Source: Erythrobacteraceae bacterium CFH 75059 (lineage in GTDB: Bacteria > Pseudomonadota > Alphaproteobacteria > Sphingomonadales > Sphingomonadaceae). Taken from it: a DNA stretch of 54,375 bases. The position numbers were made by a program, and so were the translations under genes. Location: NCBI GenBank assembly GCA_004331795.1, contig SJSR01000004.1:52501-106875 (forward strand), in the 5' to 3' direction. The notes below the pieces were generated by a model. The model was not told the DNA's origin, made no database searches, and was given only the letters and a program-made list of their open reading frames with translations. Positions 10,390-17,155 of the stretch are shown here, in pieces (position 1 is the stretch's first letter; every line of letters begins with the position of its first letter).

Positions 10390-10405
10390 TAGGGAGTTGT
10401 CCCTA
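10390..10405. repeat. Short palindrome upstream of the GGDEF-EAL gene
   Basis: TAGGGA and TCCCTA flank a four-base loop (GTTG). The element abuts the CtrA-like box at 10403-10417 in the 151-base gap between cheR and the GGDEF-EAL gene. There is no T-tract, so it does not look like a factor-independent terminator. A regulator site is possible but unproven. Confidence 0.3.
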
Positions 10406-10417
10406 AGGAATGTTTAA
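10403..10417 (-). promoter_or_regulatory. CtrA-like box upstream of the GGDEF-EAL / chemoreceptor operon
   Basis: On the minus strand the site reads TTAA-ACATTCC-TTAG, a seven-of-eight match to the CtrA consensus TTAA-N7-TTAA. It lies about 115 bases upstream of the GGDEF-EAL start. TTAA is rare in this GC-rich DNA. The spacer resembles that of the box upstream of cheY (GGAATGT versus GAAATGC on the plus strand). Confidence 0.5.
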
Positions 10418-10440
10418 GCCCGTCCTTGCAGGGCAGCGCA

Positions 10441-11295
10441 TCATGCGGCGCTCGCCGCGGGCAGTCTCGATACGCCGCATCCAGGCCGGGGCCTCACCAG
10501 CCCGTGATTGCCCGGCTCGGGGCAGAACAGGCCGTCCTCCTCCGGCAGCAGTTCCCCCGCGCCGAGCATCAGCCATCCATCCGGCGCGATGGCCTCGTGC
10601 AGCCGCCGGGCCGCCCGGCTGCGGGTCTGCCGGTCGAAGTAGAGCAGGACGTTGCGGCACAGGATGAGGTCGAACGGACCGCCGGCAGGCGGGGTGTCGA
10701 GCAGGTTGCGCTGCTCGAAGCGGATCAGGCGCCGCAGATCGCCGCGCGCGGTCCAGCGGTTCTTCTGCTCGCTGAAGAACGTCAGCATCTCGGTGACACT
10801 GATCCCGCGCTGGATCTCGAACTGGCTGTAGGTCGCGCGGCGGGCCGCCTTGATGGCGCGCGAGGAGAGGTCGGTGGCGCAGATGCTGACCCGCCAGCCA
10901 TGCCAGCGCGGCTGTCCGGCGAGCAGCATGGCCAGCGAAAGCGGCTCCTGGCCCGTCGAGCAGCCGGCCGACCAGATGCGCAGCTCGCGCGTGGCGGCGC
11001 GATGCACGGCCAGGGCGGGCAGGACCCGCTGCGACAGGTTGTCAAAATAGTTGCGGTCGCGGAAGAAGTAGGTCTCGTTGTTCAGCAACGCCTCCGCGAC
11101 CCTTTGCGGCAGCTCCGCGTCGCGGCCGGTGCTCAGAAGGCAGACGAGCTGGTCGAGATTGTCGATTCCCAGCTCGCGGAACAGCCCGCTGAGCGCGGTG
11201 GGGATGCGCCACCGCCGGGACGGCAGGATTTCCTGTCCCGAATGGGCGAACAGGAGATCGCGGATGACGTCATACGCGGCGTCGCTCACCTCCAT
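10441..11295 (-). CDS. cheR: CheR chemoreceptor methyltransferase
   Basis: A 284-residue S-adenosylmethionine-dependent methyltransferase that methylates glutamates of chemoreceptors. The N-terminal helical domain holds ALLNNETYFFRD, typical of CheR substrate binding. The methyltransferase core holds IWSAGCSTGQEP (SAM-binding loop), ICATDLSSRAI and FDLILCRNVLLYFD. I chose ATG 11295 (MEVSDAAYD) because it overlaps the cheB stop by 10 nt, giving translational coupling; a longer frame would run deep into cheB. It is the last gene of the cheA-W-Y-B-R run. The partner chemoreceptor lies two genes downstream and lacks the pentapeptide tether, so CheR must bind its substrate directly. Confidence 0.93.
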   Translation of the reverse strand: MEVSDAAYDVIRDLLFAHSGQEILPSRRWRIPTALSGLFRELGIDNLDQLVCLLSTGRDAELPQRVAEALLNNETYFFRDRNYFDNLSQRVLPALAVHRAATRELRIWSAGCSTGQEPLSLAMLLAGQPRWHGWRVSICATDLSSRAIKAARRATYSQFEIQRGISVTEMLTFFSEQKNRWTARGDLRRLIRFEQRNLLDTPPAGGPFDLILCRNVLLYFDRQTRSRAARRLHEAIAPDGWLMLGAGELLPEEDGLFCPEPGNHGLVRPRPGCGVSRLPAASAA

Positions 11296-12407
11296 TCGGC
11301 CGACCCCGTGCGCAGGGACAGCCACGGTCCCATGTCCGCCGGCCGCAGTTCGGCCGCGGCGAGGCCAGCCTGCGCCACCGCCTTGGGCATGCCCCACACG
11401 GCACAGCTCAGCGGTTCCTGCGCGATGACCGTCCCCCCGGCGCGCACGAGGTCGCCGGCACCCAGAACCCCGTCACGGCCCATGCCCGAGAGGATGAGGG
11501 CCGCCGCCTCGCCGTCAAAGGCTTCGGCGATGCTGCTCAGCATGGGATCGACCGCCGGCCGGCAGCCCGAGGGCGAGGGCGCGGAGCACAGGGCGACCGC
11601 GATCTGCTCTCCCCGCCGCTCCACGGTGAGGTGAGCATGACCGGGGGCGAGGATGATCTCGCCGGGCGCGGGCCGCTGTCCGTCCTCGCCCACGATGGTG
11701 CGACGCCTGGAGACAAGCTCGAGCTGCCGCGCGAAGACCGGCACGAAGGACGCGGGCAGGTGCTGCGTGATGAGGATCGGCAAGGCGAATTCCGCCGGCA
11801 GCCCGCCCAGCACCGCGTTGATGGCATGCACGCCGCCGGTCGAGGCGCCGATCGCCACCACGCGGGGGCGTTTGCCGGGGCGCGGGGCGCGCGAAGGAGG
11901 CCAGCCTTGCGTTTGCGGACAGGTGTCGCGTCCAGTCGAGGCGGCGTCGCGCCGGCCGAGGGCGCGGATGCGGGCGGTGAACTGCTCCCTGTAGTTGCCG
12001 CCGAAGCTGCCCGGAACGGGCTTGAGCATCGTGTCGGCGGCACCCGCCGCCAGGGCGCGGACGGAATGCCATGCCCCGGCCTCGGTCAGCGAGGACACCA
12101 CCAGCACCTGAAGCGATGGGCGCAGCGCGAGGAACTGCGGCAGCGCCTCCAGCCCGCCCATGCCCGGCATTTCCAGATCAAGCAGGACGACATCGGGGCT
12201 GCACGTGCTCAACCGGCCGAGCGCCTCTTCGGCCGTGCTCGCCTGCGCGACGAGCAGCAGGGCAGGGTCGGCCTCGATCATGCGGGCGAACACAGTCCGC
12301 GCCGTGAGCGAGTCGTCGACGATCATCACCCGCACCACCGGCCGCGAGGGCGGGCACCGGTCCGCACCGGGCCAGCGCGGCTCCGCGCCGGGGGCAGGGC
12401 GCTGCAC
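11286..12407 (-). CDS. cheB: CheB protein-glutamate methylesterase / response regulator
   Basis: A 373-residue adaptation enzyme that removes methyl groups from chemoreceptors. The N-terminal receiver domain has the acidic pair in MIVDDS and phospho-acceptor Asp77 in LLDLEMP. The C-terminal esterase domain has the triad segments GASTGG (Ser), ITQHLPASF (His) and SGMGRDG (Asp). A linker of about 40 residues joins them. It starts 9 nt after cheY and overlaps cheR by 10 nt. A GTG about 24 codons in, just before the receiver, is an alternative start. Phosphorylation by CheA is expected to activate it. Confidence 0.94.
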   Translation of the reverse strand: MQRPAPGAEPRWPGADRCPPSRPVVRVMIVDDSLTARTVFARMIEADPALLLVAQASTAEEALGRLSTCSPDVVLLDLEMPGMGGLEALPQFLALRPSLQVLVVSSLTEAGAWHSVRALAAGAADTMLKPVPGSFGGNYREQFTARIRALGRRDAASTGRDTCPQTQGWPPSRAPRPGKRPRVVAIGASTGGVHAINAVLGGLPAEFALPILITQHLPASFVPVFARQLELVSRRRTIVGEDGQRPAPGEIILAPGHAHLTVERRGEQIAVALCSAPSPSGCRPAVDPMLSSIAEAFDGEAAALILSGMGRDGVLGAGDLVRAGGTVIAQEPLSCAVWGMPKAVAQAGLAAAELRPADMGPWLSLRTGSAEWR

Positions 12408-12416
12408 GGCCGAGCC

Positions 12417-12782
12417 TCAGCTCATGCCGACAAACTGCAGCTTGAGCTGCAAGGTCTCGTGATCGAACGGCTTCATGATGTATTCGTCCGCGCCGGCGCT
12501 GATGGCTTCGCGGATGTGGGCCACGTCGTTTTCGGTGGTGCAGAAGACCACCCGCGGATGCGCGCCGTTGTCGCTGGCCCGCAGCCGGGTGATGAACTCG
12601 ATCCCGTTCATGACCGGCATGTTCCAGTCCAGCAGCACCAGGTCCGGCATCGCCTGCGCGCATTGCTCCAGACCCTGCTGCCCGTCTTCCGCCTCGGCGA
12701 CGGTGAAGCCGAGATTCTCGAGAATGTGGCGGCTCACCCGGCGAATCACGCGGGAGTCATCGACCACGAGACACGTTTTCAT
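12417..12782 (-). CDS. cheY: CheY-type single-domain response regulator
   Basis: A 121-residue stand-alone receiver domain, the length of a classic CheY. It shows the acidic pair Asp8-Asp9, phospho-acceptor Asp52 in LLDWNMP, the Thr82/Thr83 switch position and Lys104 in IMKPF. It lies between cheW and cheB, so it is the output or phosphate-sink regulator of this CheA. No CheZ phosphatase is encoded nearby. A CtrA-like box overlaps the end of cheW upstream, so cheY-cheB-cheR may have its own promoter. Whether it binds the flagellar switch or feeds a CheY-like phosphate sink cannot be decided here. Confidence 0.93.
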   Translation of the reverse strand: MKTCLVVDDSRVIRRVSRHILENLGFTVAEAEDGQQGLEQCAQAMPDLVLLDWNMPVMNGIEFITRLRASDNGAHPRVVFCTTENDVAHIREAISAGADEYIMKPFDHETLQLKLQFVGMS

Positions 12783-12824
12783 GCGCGCACCCTTGTGTTG
12801 TCGTCGCAGGCTAGCGGTCCGGAC

Positions 12825-12839
12825 TTATGAAATGCTTAA
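12825..12839 (-). promoter_or_regulatory. CtrA-like box between cheW and cheY
   Basis: The minus strand reads TTAA-GCATTTC-ATAA, seven of eight matches to TTAA-N7-TTAA. The first half overlaps the cheW stop codon and the second half lies about 43 bases before the cheY ATG. This fits a CtrA site covering a -35 region of an internal promoter for cheY-cheB-cheR. Confidence 0.5.
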
Positions 12840-13273
12840 GCGGCCGGGGGAGCCGGTCCGTCGATGAGGGCAGCGGCGTCGATCACGAGCGCGGGCCGAT
12901 CGTCCTCCCCGCCAAGGAGGCCGCGACCCGCGCGCTGCCATGCCGCGCCGTAGCCGATCGGCACCGGCCGGATCTCGGTGCTGGCGGCGCGGACATCATC
13001 CACCCGGTCGACAAGAAGGGCGTAGAGATGACTGTCGCGCGCGACGACCGCGGCCCAGCGTTCGGATCCCGCGGCCGCCGCCGGCTCTCCGAGACTGACG
13101 CGGCAGTCGATCACCGTCAGCGCCTGGCTGCGCACCGTCGTCAGTCCGGCGACGTGCGGCGGCGCGTGGGGAACCGGCACGAGATTGTCGGCGAGGATGA
13201 CCGACCGCACCTCCGCAGCCGGAATGGCGACGCGCGTGCCGGCGATCTCGGCGAACAGCATCATGCCGCTCAT
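12836..13273 (-). CDS. cheW: CheW-type chemotaxis adaptor
   Basis: A 145-residue CheW-domain protein that links chemoreceptors to CheA. The fold is recognised from FAEIAGTRVAIPAAEVRSV, the VAGLTTVRSQALTVIDCR strand pair and DRVDDVR near the C-terminus. It overlaps the cheA stop by four bases (ATGA), so the two are co-translated. The length is slightly short of the usual 150-165 residues, and the C-terminal tail is Ala/Pro rich. Its stop codon is embedded in a CtrA-like box serving cheY. Confidence 0.88.
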   Translation of the reverse strand: MSGMMLFAEIAGTRVAIPAAEVRSVILADNLVPVPHAPPHVAGLTTVRSQALTVIDCRVSLGEPAAAAGSERWAAVVARDSHLYALLVDRVDDVRAASTEIRPVPIGYGAAWQRAGRGLLGGEDDRPALVIDAAALIDGPAPPAA

Positions 13274-15624
13274 GCTGCCGCTTGCCGGACTGCGGCCAGC
13301 GCGGCGAGGAGCCGGTCGCGGTCGTAGCGGTGGACAACGCCGGGCGGCAGCGTGGCCGCATCGGCCGAGCTCAGGGCGATCCGCGGCGCCGACGTGGTGG
13401 TTCCATCCGGCGCGCGCCCGTCAATGCTGATCACCAGATCCACGCTTCCGTCACCCGACGGCGCGACCGCCCAGCCGGCGGCGCGCAGCAGCGGAACGAG
13501 CATCCGCTTCGCCCAGTCGTCGTCCGGCACCGCGCAGACCATCGCCCGCGACGGGCGCGCCGCAGGCGCGTGTTCGGCGAACAGCCGGTGCACGTCCACG
13601 AGGCGACAGGCACGTTCTGCGATCAGGAAGACGCGGGCTTCGTCATCGGAGGCGGGCGCGTGCAGCATGTCTGCCGCCACCACTGCCCGCTCGCCGATGG
13701 CCGCCGCGGCGAGAAGGAGTCGCGTCCCGCCGTCGGAGAGGCTTATGGCATGGATGGCGCAGTGGCTGATCGCGGCGTCGTCCAGCCCGAGCAGCGTGAC
13801 CGGCACGCCGTCGAGGGCCGCGAATGCGCTCGTGCCGTTGCGCGTGATTGCCTCGGGAGCAAGAGCGACGATCCGCTCCACCGCCGCAAACGGCACGGCC
13901 CGCTCCACCCCGTCGAACCCCGTGAACAGGAGCACGGGCTCCCCATGGTCTTCCGCATCGCTCCCTTCGTCGGCCGCATGCGCCTGGGGCGCCGCGTCGC
14001 GCCCGAAGACGCCGGCCCGTTCCATGATGCTGCGCACATCGAGCAGCAGGATGGGCTGGCCATCGTCGAGCAGAGTCAGTCCCGCATAGTAGCCGGTCTG
14101 CATCACCGCCGGTGCCAGCGGCTTCACCACCAGATCCTCGTAGTCGCAGATCCGCTCGACCCCGATGGCACAGCGTTGATCCGCCCCGGTCTGCAGCACC
14201 AGCACCACGGGCGCCGCCATCGCGCAGCCCCCTTCCTCGGCAGGGGCAAGGCCCATGACCTGGGCAAGGTCGAGATAGGGCATGCGCTCGCCGCGGATGG
14301 CGATGAGGCGGGCGGTGCCGACCACCGCGTCGTCGAGCTGCACCGACCGGCGGCGGACGATCTCGACGACATGCGCCTGCGGGACGGCGAAGCTCAGCGC
14401 GGCCGTCCGAACCACGATGCCCGGAACGATGCACAGCGTCAGCGGGACACGCAGCTGGAAGGTCGTGCCGGCGCCGTCGCGCGACGTGACGGAGATCGCC
14501 CCGCCGATGCGCTCGAGGTTGGCGCGCACCACGTCCATCCCGACGCCGCGGCCGGAGACGGCGCTGACGGCATCGGCGGTGCTCAGCCCGGCGGCGAAGA
14601 TCAGTTCGGCGCAGCGCCGGGGATCGGCCCGGCTCGCCTCGTCCGCGTCGATGAGGCCCGCATCGACGGCCTTGCGCGCCACCTTGGCGCGGTCGATGCC
14701 GCGCCCGTCGTCGGCGATCGTCAGCCGCACTTCGTTGCCGGCGTGGCTTGCCTCGACCACGATCGTTCCCGCGCGCGGCTTGCCGGCCGCCAGCCGGTCG
14801 CCTGCCGGCTCGATCCCGTGGTCGATCGCGTTGCGCAGGATGTGGGTGACGGGATCGCGGATCAGGTCCATGATCTCGCGGTCGAGTTCGACCTCGCCGC
14901 CGTGGCAGACGATCCGCACCTCCTTGCCCAGTTCATGAGCGAGATCCCGCACGAGGCGCGGCAACTGCTGGAACAGGTGGTCGATCCGGTTCATCCGCAT
15001 CCGGGTGATCGCTTCGCGCACGTCCGAGAGGATCCCGGACAGGCGCTCGAACGGGGCGTCCAGTTCGGCGGCCGAGTGTCCTTCGCGCAGCCGGCGGGCA
15101 AGGTCGTTGCGGGCCAGCACCATGTCCGACACGCCGCTCATGACCCGGTCAAGCAGGTCCACAGGGAGCCGGATGGAGCGCGCCGCGGCACGCGCCACCG
15201 GCTGGGCCAGCGTAGCAGGGCACGCAGTCGGGGAGGCGGTGGCCGCCGCGACCGGACCGCTCGCCATCAGTGCGGTCAGCAGCGGCTCGTCAGGTTCGTT
15301 CGGGAGCGGCGCACCGCTGTCCAGCGCGTCAATGATCAGCATGATCCGGTCGATGACGCCGAGAACGGCGGTGACGACAGCGGCGTCGGCAGAGCGGGTG
15401 CCCTCACGCAGCTGCCCGAGCACATCCTCGGCGCCGTGGCTCAGCGCCGCCAGCCGCGGAAGATCGAAGAAGCCGCAGTTGCCCTTGACCGTGTGGACGA
15501 AGCGGAAGATGGCGTCGAGCCGGGTCCGGTCGGCGGGATCGGCTTCCCAGCTGACCAGCGCTTCCTCGCATCCGCGCAGCATGTCGCGCGTCTCGGCGAT
15601 GAATTCGCTCAGCAGGTCATCCAT
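13270..15624 (-). CDS. cheA: CheA histidine kinase with extra CheW-like and degenerate receiver-like C-terminus
   Basis: A 784-residue chemotaxis kinase. The start is ATG 15624 with GAGGAG upstream. The HPt domain carries phospho-acceptor His44 in FVHTVKGNCGFF. A dimerisation region follows, then an ATPase with LRNAIDHGIE (N box), IADDGRGID (G1) and SGRGVGMDVV (G2). A CheW-type regulatory domain follows near residues 390-530. The remaining 250 residues are unusual: a second CheW-like segment (about 550-680) and a tail that resembles a receiver but lacks a clear phospho-acceptor Asp. There is no recognisable P2 domain for CheY docking. It heads the cheA-W-Y-B-R operon, and a CtrA half-site lies upstream. 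Confidence 0.93.
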   Translation of the reverse strand: MDDLLSEFIAETRDMLRGCEEALVSWEADPADRTRLDAIFRFVHTVKGNCGFFDLPRLAALSHGAEDVLGQLREGTRSADAAVVTAVLGVIDRIMLIIDALDSGAPLPNEPDEPLLTALMASGPVAAATASPTACPATLAQPVARAAARSIRLPVDLLDRVMSGVSDMVLARNDLARRLREGHSAAELDAPFERLSGILSDVREAITRMRMNRIDHLFQQLPRLVRDLAHELGKEVRIVCHGGEVELDREIMDLIRDPVTHILRNAIDHGIEPAGDRLAAGKPRAGTIVVEASHAGNEVRLTIADDGRGIDRAKVARKAVDAGLIDADEASRADPRRCAELIFAAGLSTADAVSAVSGRGVGMDVVRANLERIGGAISVTSRDGAGTTFQLRVPLTLCIVPGIVVRTAALSFAVPQAHVVEIVRRRSVQLDDAVVGTARLIAIRGERMPYLDLAQVMGLAPAEEGGCAMAAPVVLVLQTGADQRCAIGVERICDYEDLVVKPLAPAVMQTGYYAGLTLLDDGQPILLLDVRSIMERAGVFGRDAAPQAHAADEGSDAEDHGEPVLLFTGFDGVERAVPFAAVERIVALAPEAITRNGTSAFAALDGVPVTLLGLDDAAISHCAIHAISLSDGGTRLLLAAAAIGERAVVAADMLHAPASDDEARVFLIAERACRLVDVHRLFAEHAPAARPSRAMVCAVPDDDWAKRMLVPLLRAAGWAVAPSGDGSVDLVISIDGRAPDGTTTSAPRIALSSADAATLPPGVVHRYDRDRLLAALAAVRQAAA

Positions 15625-15659
15625 GCACGCCCGTCTCCTCGGCAAGCTTATGGCGCGAG

Positions 15660-15667
15660 GTGGTTAA
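15660..15667 (-). promoter_or_regulatory. CtrA half-site upstream of cheA
   Basis: The minus strand reads TTAACCAC, one mismatch from the CtrA half-site TTAACCAT. It lies about 36 bases before the cheA start, in the 151-base region shared with the divergent aldolase gene. It has no second half at the N7 position. Confidence 0.4.
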
Positions 15668-15716
15668 GGTTTGGTCACCCGCCGCCACTCCGTCCGGTCC
15701 GACGAGCCTGTCGAAC

Positions 15717-15735
15717 CTTGCGGGCGTGCCGCAAG
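15717..15735. repeat. Hairpin in the cheA / aldolase divergent region
   Basis: CTTGCGG (15717-15723) and CCGCAAG (15729-15735) form a 7-bp perfect stem with a five-base loop, about 40 bases before the aldolase start. A GTCCGA/TCGGAC pair flanks it. It could be an operator or part of the aldolase mRNA leader; nothing more can be said. Confidence 0.3.
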
Positions 15736-15775
15736 ACGTGCGATGATCGGACGGTCCGCTCAGCAGGAGGCGTCC

Positions 15776-16540
15776 ATGGCAACCCAGTTACAGCAGAAGC
15801 CGCAGTGCAGCGAAGCCGAGTGGCAGGCCCGCCTCGATCTTGCCGCCTGCTACCGCATCTTCGACCTGCTCGGCTGGTCCGAGTCCATCTACAACCACAT
15901 CTCGCTGGCCGTGCCGGGCGAGGAGGGTGCGTTCCTCATCAACCCGTTCGGCCTGCTGTATGAGGAAGTGACCGCGTCCAATCTCGTCAAGATCGACGTG
16001 GACGGCAACAACATCGGCGGCTCCCCCTACATGGTGAACAAGGCGGGCTTCACCCAGCACGCCTATTTCCACCGCCATCTGGGGGAGCGGGCGAACGCCA
16101 TCTGCCATGTGCACACCACGGCGACCATGGCCGTGTGCAGCCACAGGGACGGGCTGCTGCCGACCAATTTCTACGCCTGCAATTTCCAGAACCAGATCGG
16201 CTACCACGACTTCGAGGGGGTGACGGTGCGCCCCGAGGAGGGCGAGCGGCTGCTGCGCAACCTTGGCGACAAGACCGTGCTGATGCTGCGCAATCACGGG
16301 CCGGTGGTGATGGACCGCACCATTCAGGGCATGTTCGTGAAGATGTGGGCGCTTCAGCGTGCCTGCGAGATCCAGGTGGCGACGCTTGCGCAGGGCGAGG
16401 CGCAGATCGTGACGCAGGATGTGGTGGACGTGCACCAGCGCGACTTGGCGGTGATGACCGGGCAGGGCGGCGCGGGCGTGTTCGATTTCGAGGCGTGGAA
16501 GCGCAAGGCCGATCGAAAGGACGACAGCTGGCGCAGCTGA
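15776..16540 (+). CDS. Class II aldolase / adducin family protein
   Basis: A 254-residue protein of the class II aldolase family, which includes L-fuculose- and L-ribulose-phosphate aldolases and several decarboxylases. ATG 15776 follows a strong AGGAGG. Zinc-ligand histidines are visible as His111 and His113 in CHVHTTATMAV and His174 in RNHGPVV. The N-terminal segment LAACYRIFDLLGWSESIYNHIS is typical of the alphaproteobacterial members annotated only as class II aldolase. The substrate is unknown. The next gene, 66 nt downstream on the same strand, is a 2Fe-2S protein with no obvious functional link. Confidence 0.9.
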   Translation: MATQLQQKPQCSEAEWQARLDLAACYRIFDLLGWSESIYNHISLAVPGEEGAFLINPFGLLYEEVTASNLVKIDVDGNNIGGSPYMVNKAGFTQHAYFHRHLGERANAICHVHTTATMAVCSHRDGLLPTNFYACNFQNQIGYHDFEGVTVRPEEGERLLRNLGDKTVLMLRNHGPVVMDRTIQGMFVKMWALQRACEIQVATLAQGEAQIVTQDVVDVHQRDLAVMTGQGGAGVFDFEAWKRKADRKDDSWRS

Positions 16541-16606
16541 TGGAGCGGCCGGTGACGTGCGGCACGCGCGGCGTTCCGCAAGGCCGGGCATGCTGAAGGT
16601 GGTCCA

Positions 16607-17155
16607 ATGCCCCGCATGACCGTGAATGGGCGTCCGCTCGAATTCCTGATGGACGGGCGGACGCCGCTGCTCTGGGCGCTGCGCGACGCCGCCAATCTCA
16701 CCGGCACGAAGTACGGGTGCGGGGTGGGCGATTGCTGGGCCTGCACCGTGCATGTCGATGGACAGGCGCTGCGCTCCTGCCTGGTGACGCTCGACGAGGC
16801 GGAAGGTCGGGCCATCACCACCATCGAAGGGGTGAGCCGCGACGGGCCGAACGCCGTGCAGCGGGCGCTGATCGAGGTCCAGGCCATCCAGTGCGGGTTC
16901 TGCACGCCGGGGATCGTCATGGCGCTGACGGCCCTGCTGCGCGCCAGTCCGTCGCCCACTCGCGCCCAGATCGAGGCGGCGCTGCCCCATCTGTGCCGCT
17001 GCGGCGTGCAGCCGCGCCTCTACGCCGCGGTGGAACTGGCGGTCCGAGCCGGCGGCGGCGCCATCGCGGCGGAGACGGCCGCCGCTGCGCCGGCGGACCC
17101 GGACGCGAACGGAACCGCCGCAGCCGAGGCAGCGCCCGAAGGCGCCGATCAGTAG
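16607..17155 (+). CDS. Orphan (2Fe-2S) subunit of the xanthine oxidase / CO dehydrogenase family
   Basis: A 182-residue iron-sulfur protein like the small subunit of molybdenum hydroxylases (CoxS, IorA, XdhA N-part). The plant-type ferredoxin cluster uses Cys38, Cys43, Cys46 and Cys58. The second cluster uses Cys96 and Cys99 in IQCGFCTPG and Cys130 and Cys132 in HLCRCGVQPR. After the usual end near residue 150 there is an extra tail of about 30 residues rich in Ala, Asp and Glu. No molybdopterin-binding large subunit or cytochrome partner lies on either side, which is unusual. The stop overlaps the end of the convergent TonB receptor gene by seven bases. Confidence 0.9.
   Translation: MPRMTVNGRPLEFLMDGRTPLLWALRDAANLTGTKYGCGVGDCWACTVHVDGQALRSCLVTLDEAEGRAITTIEGVSRDGPNAVQRALIEVQAIQCGFCTPGIVMALTALLRASPSPTRAQIEAALPHLCRCGVQPRLYAAVELAVRAGGGAIAAETAAAAPADPDANGTAAAEAAPEGADQ

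Noticed and set aside
10390-10405. Palindrome TAGGGA-GTTG-TCCCTA as a terminator for cheR
   Set aside because: The stem is only 6 bp and no T-run follows on the minus strand, so termination is not supported. It is kept only as a repeat next to the CtrA-like box.
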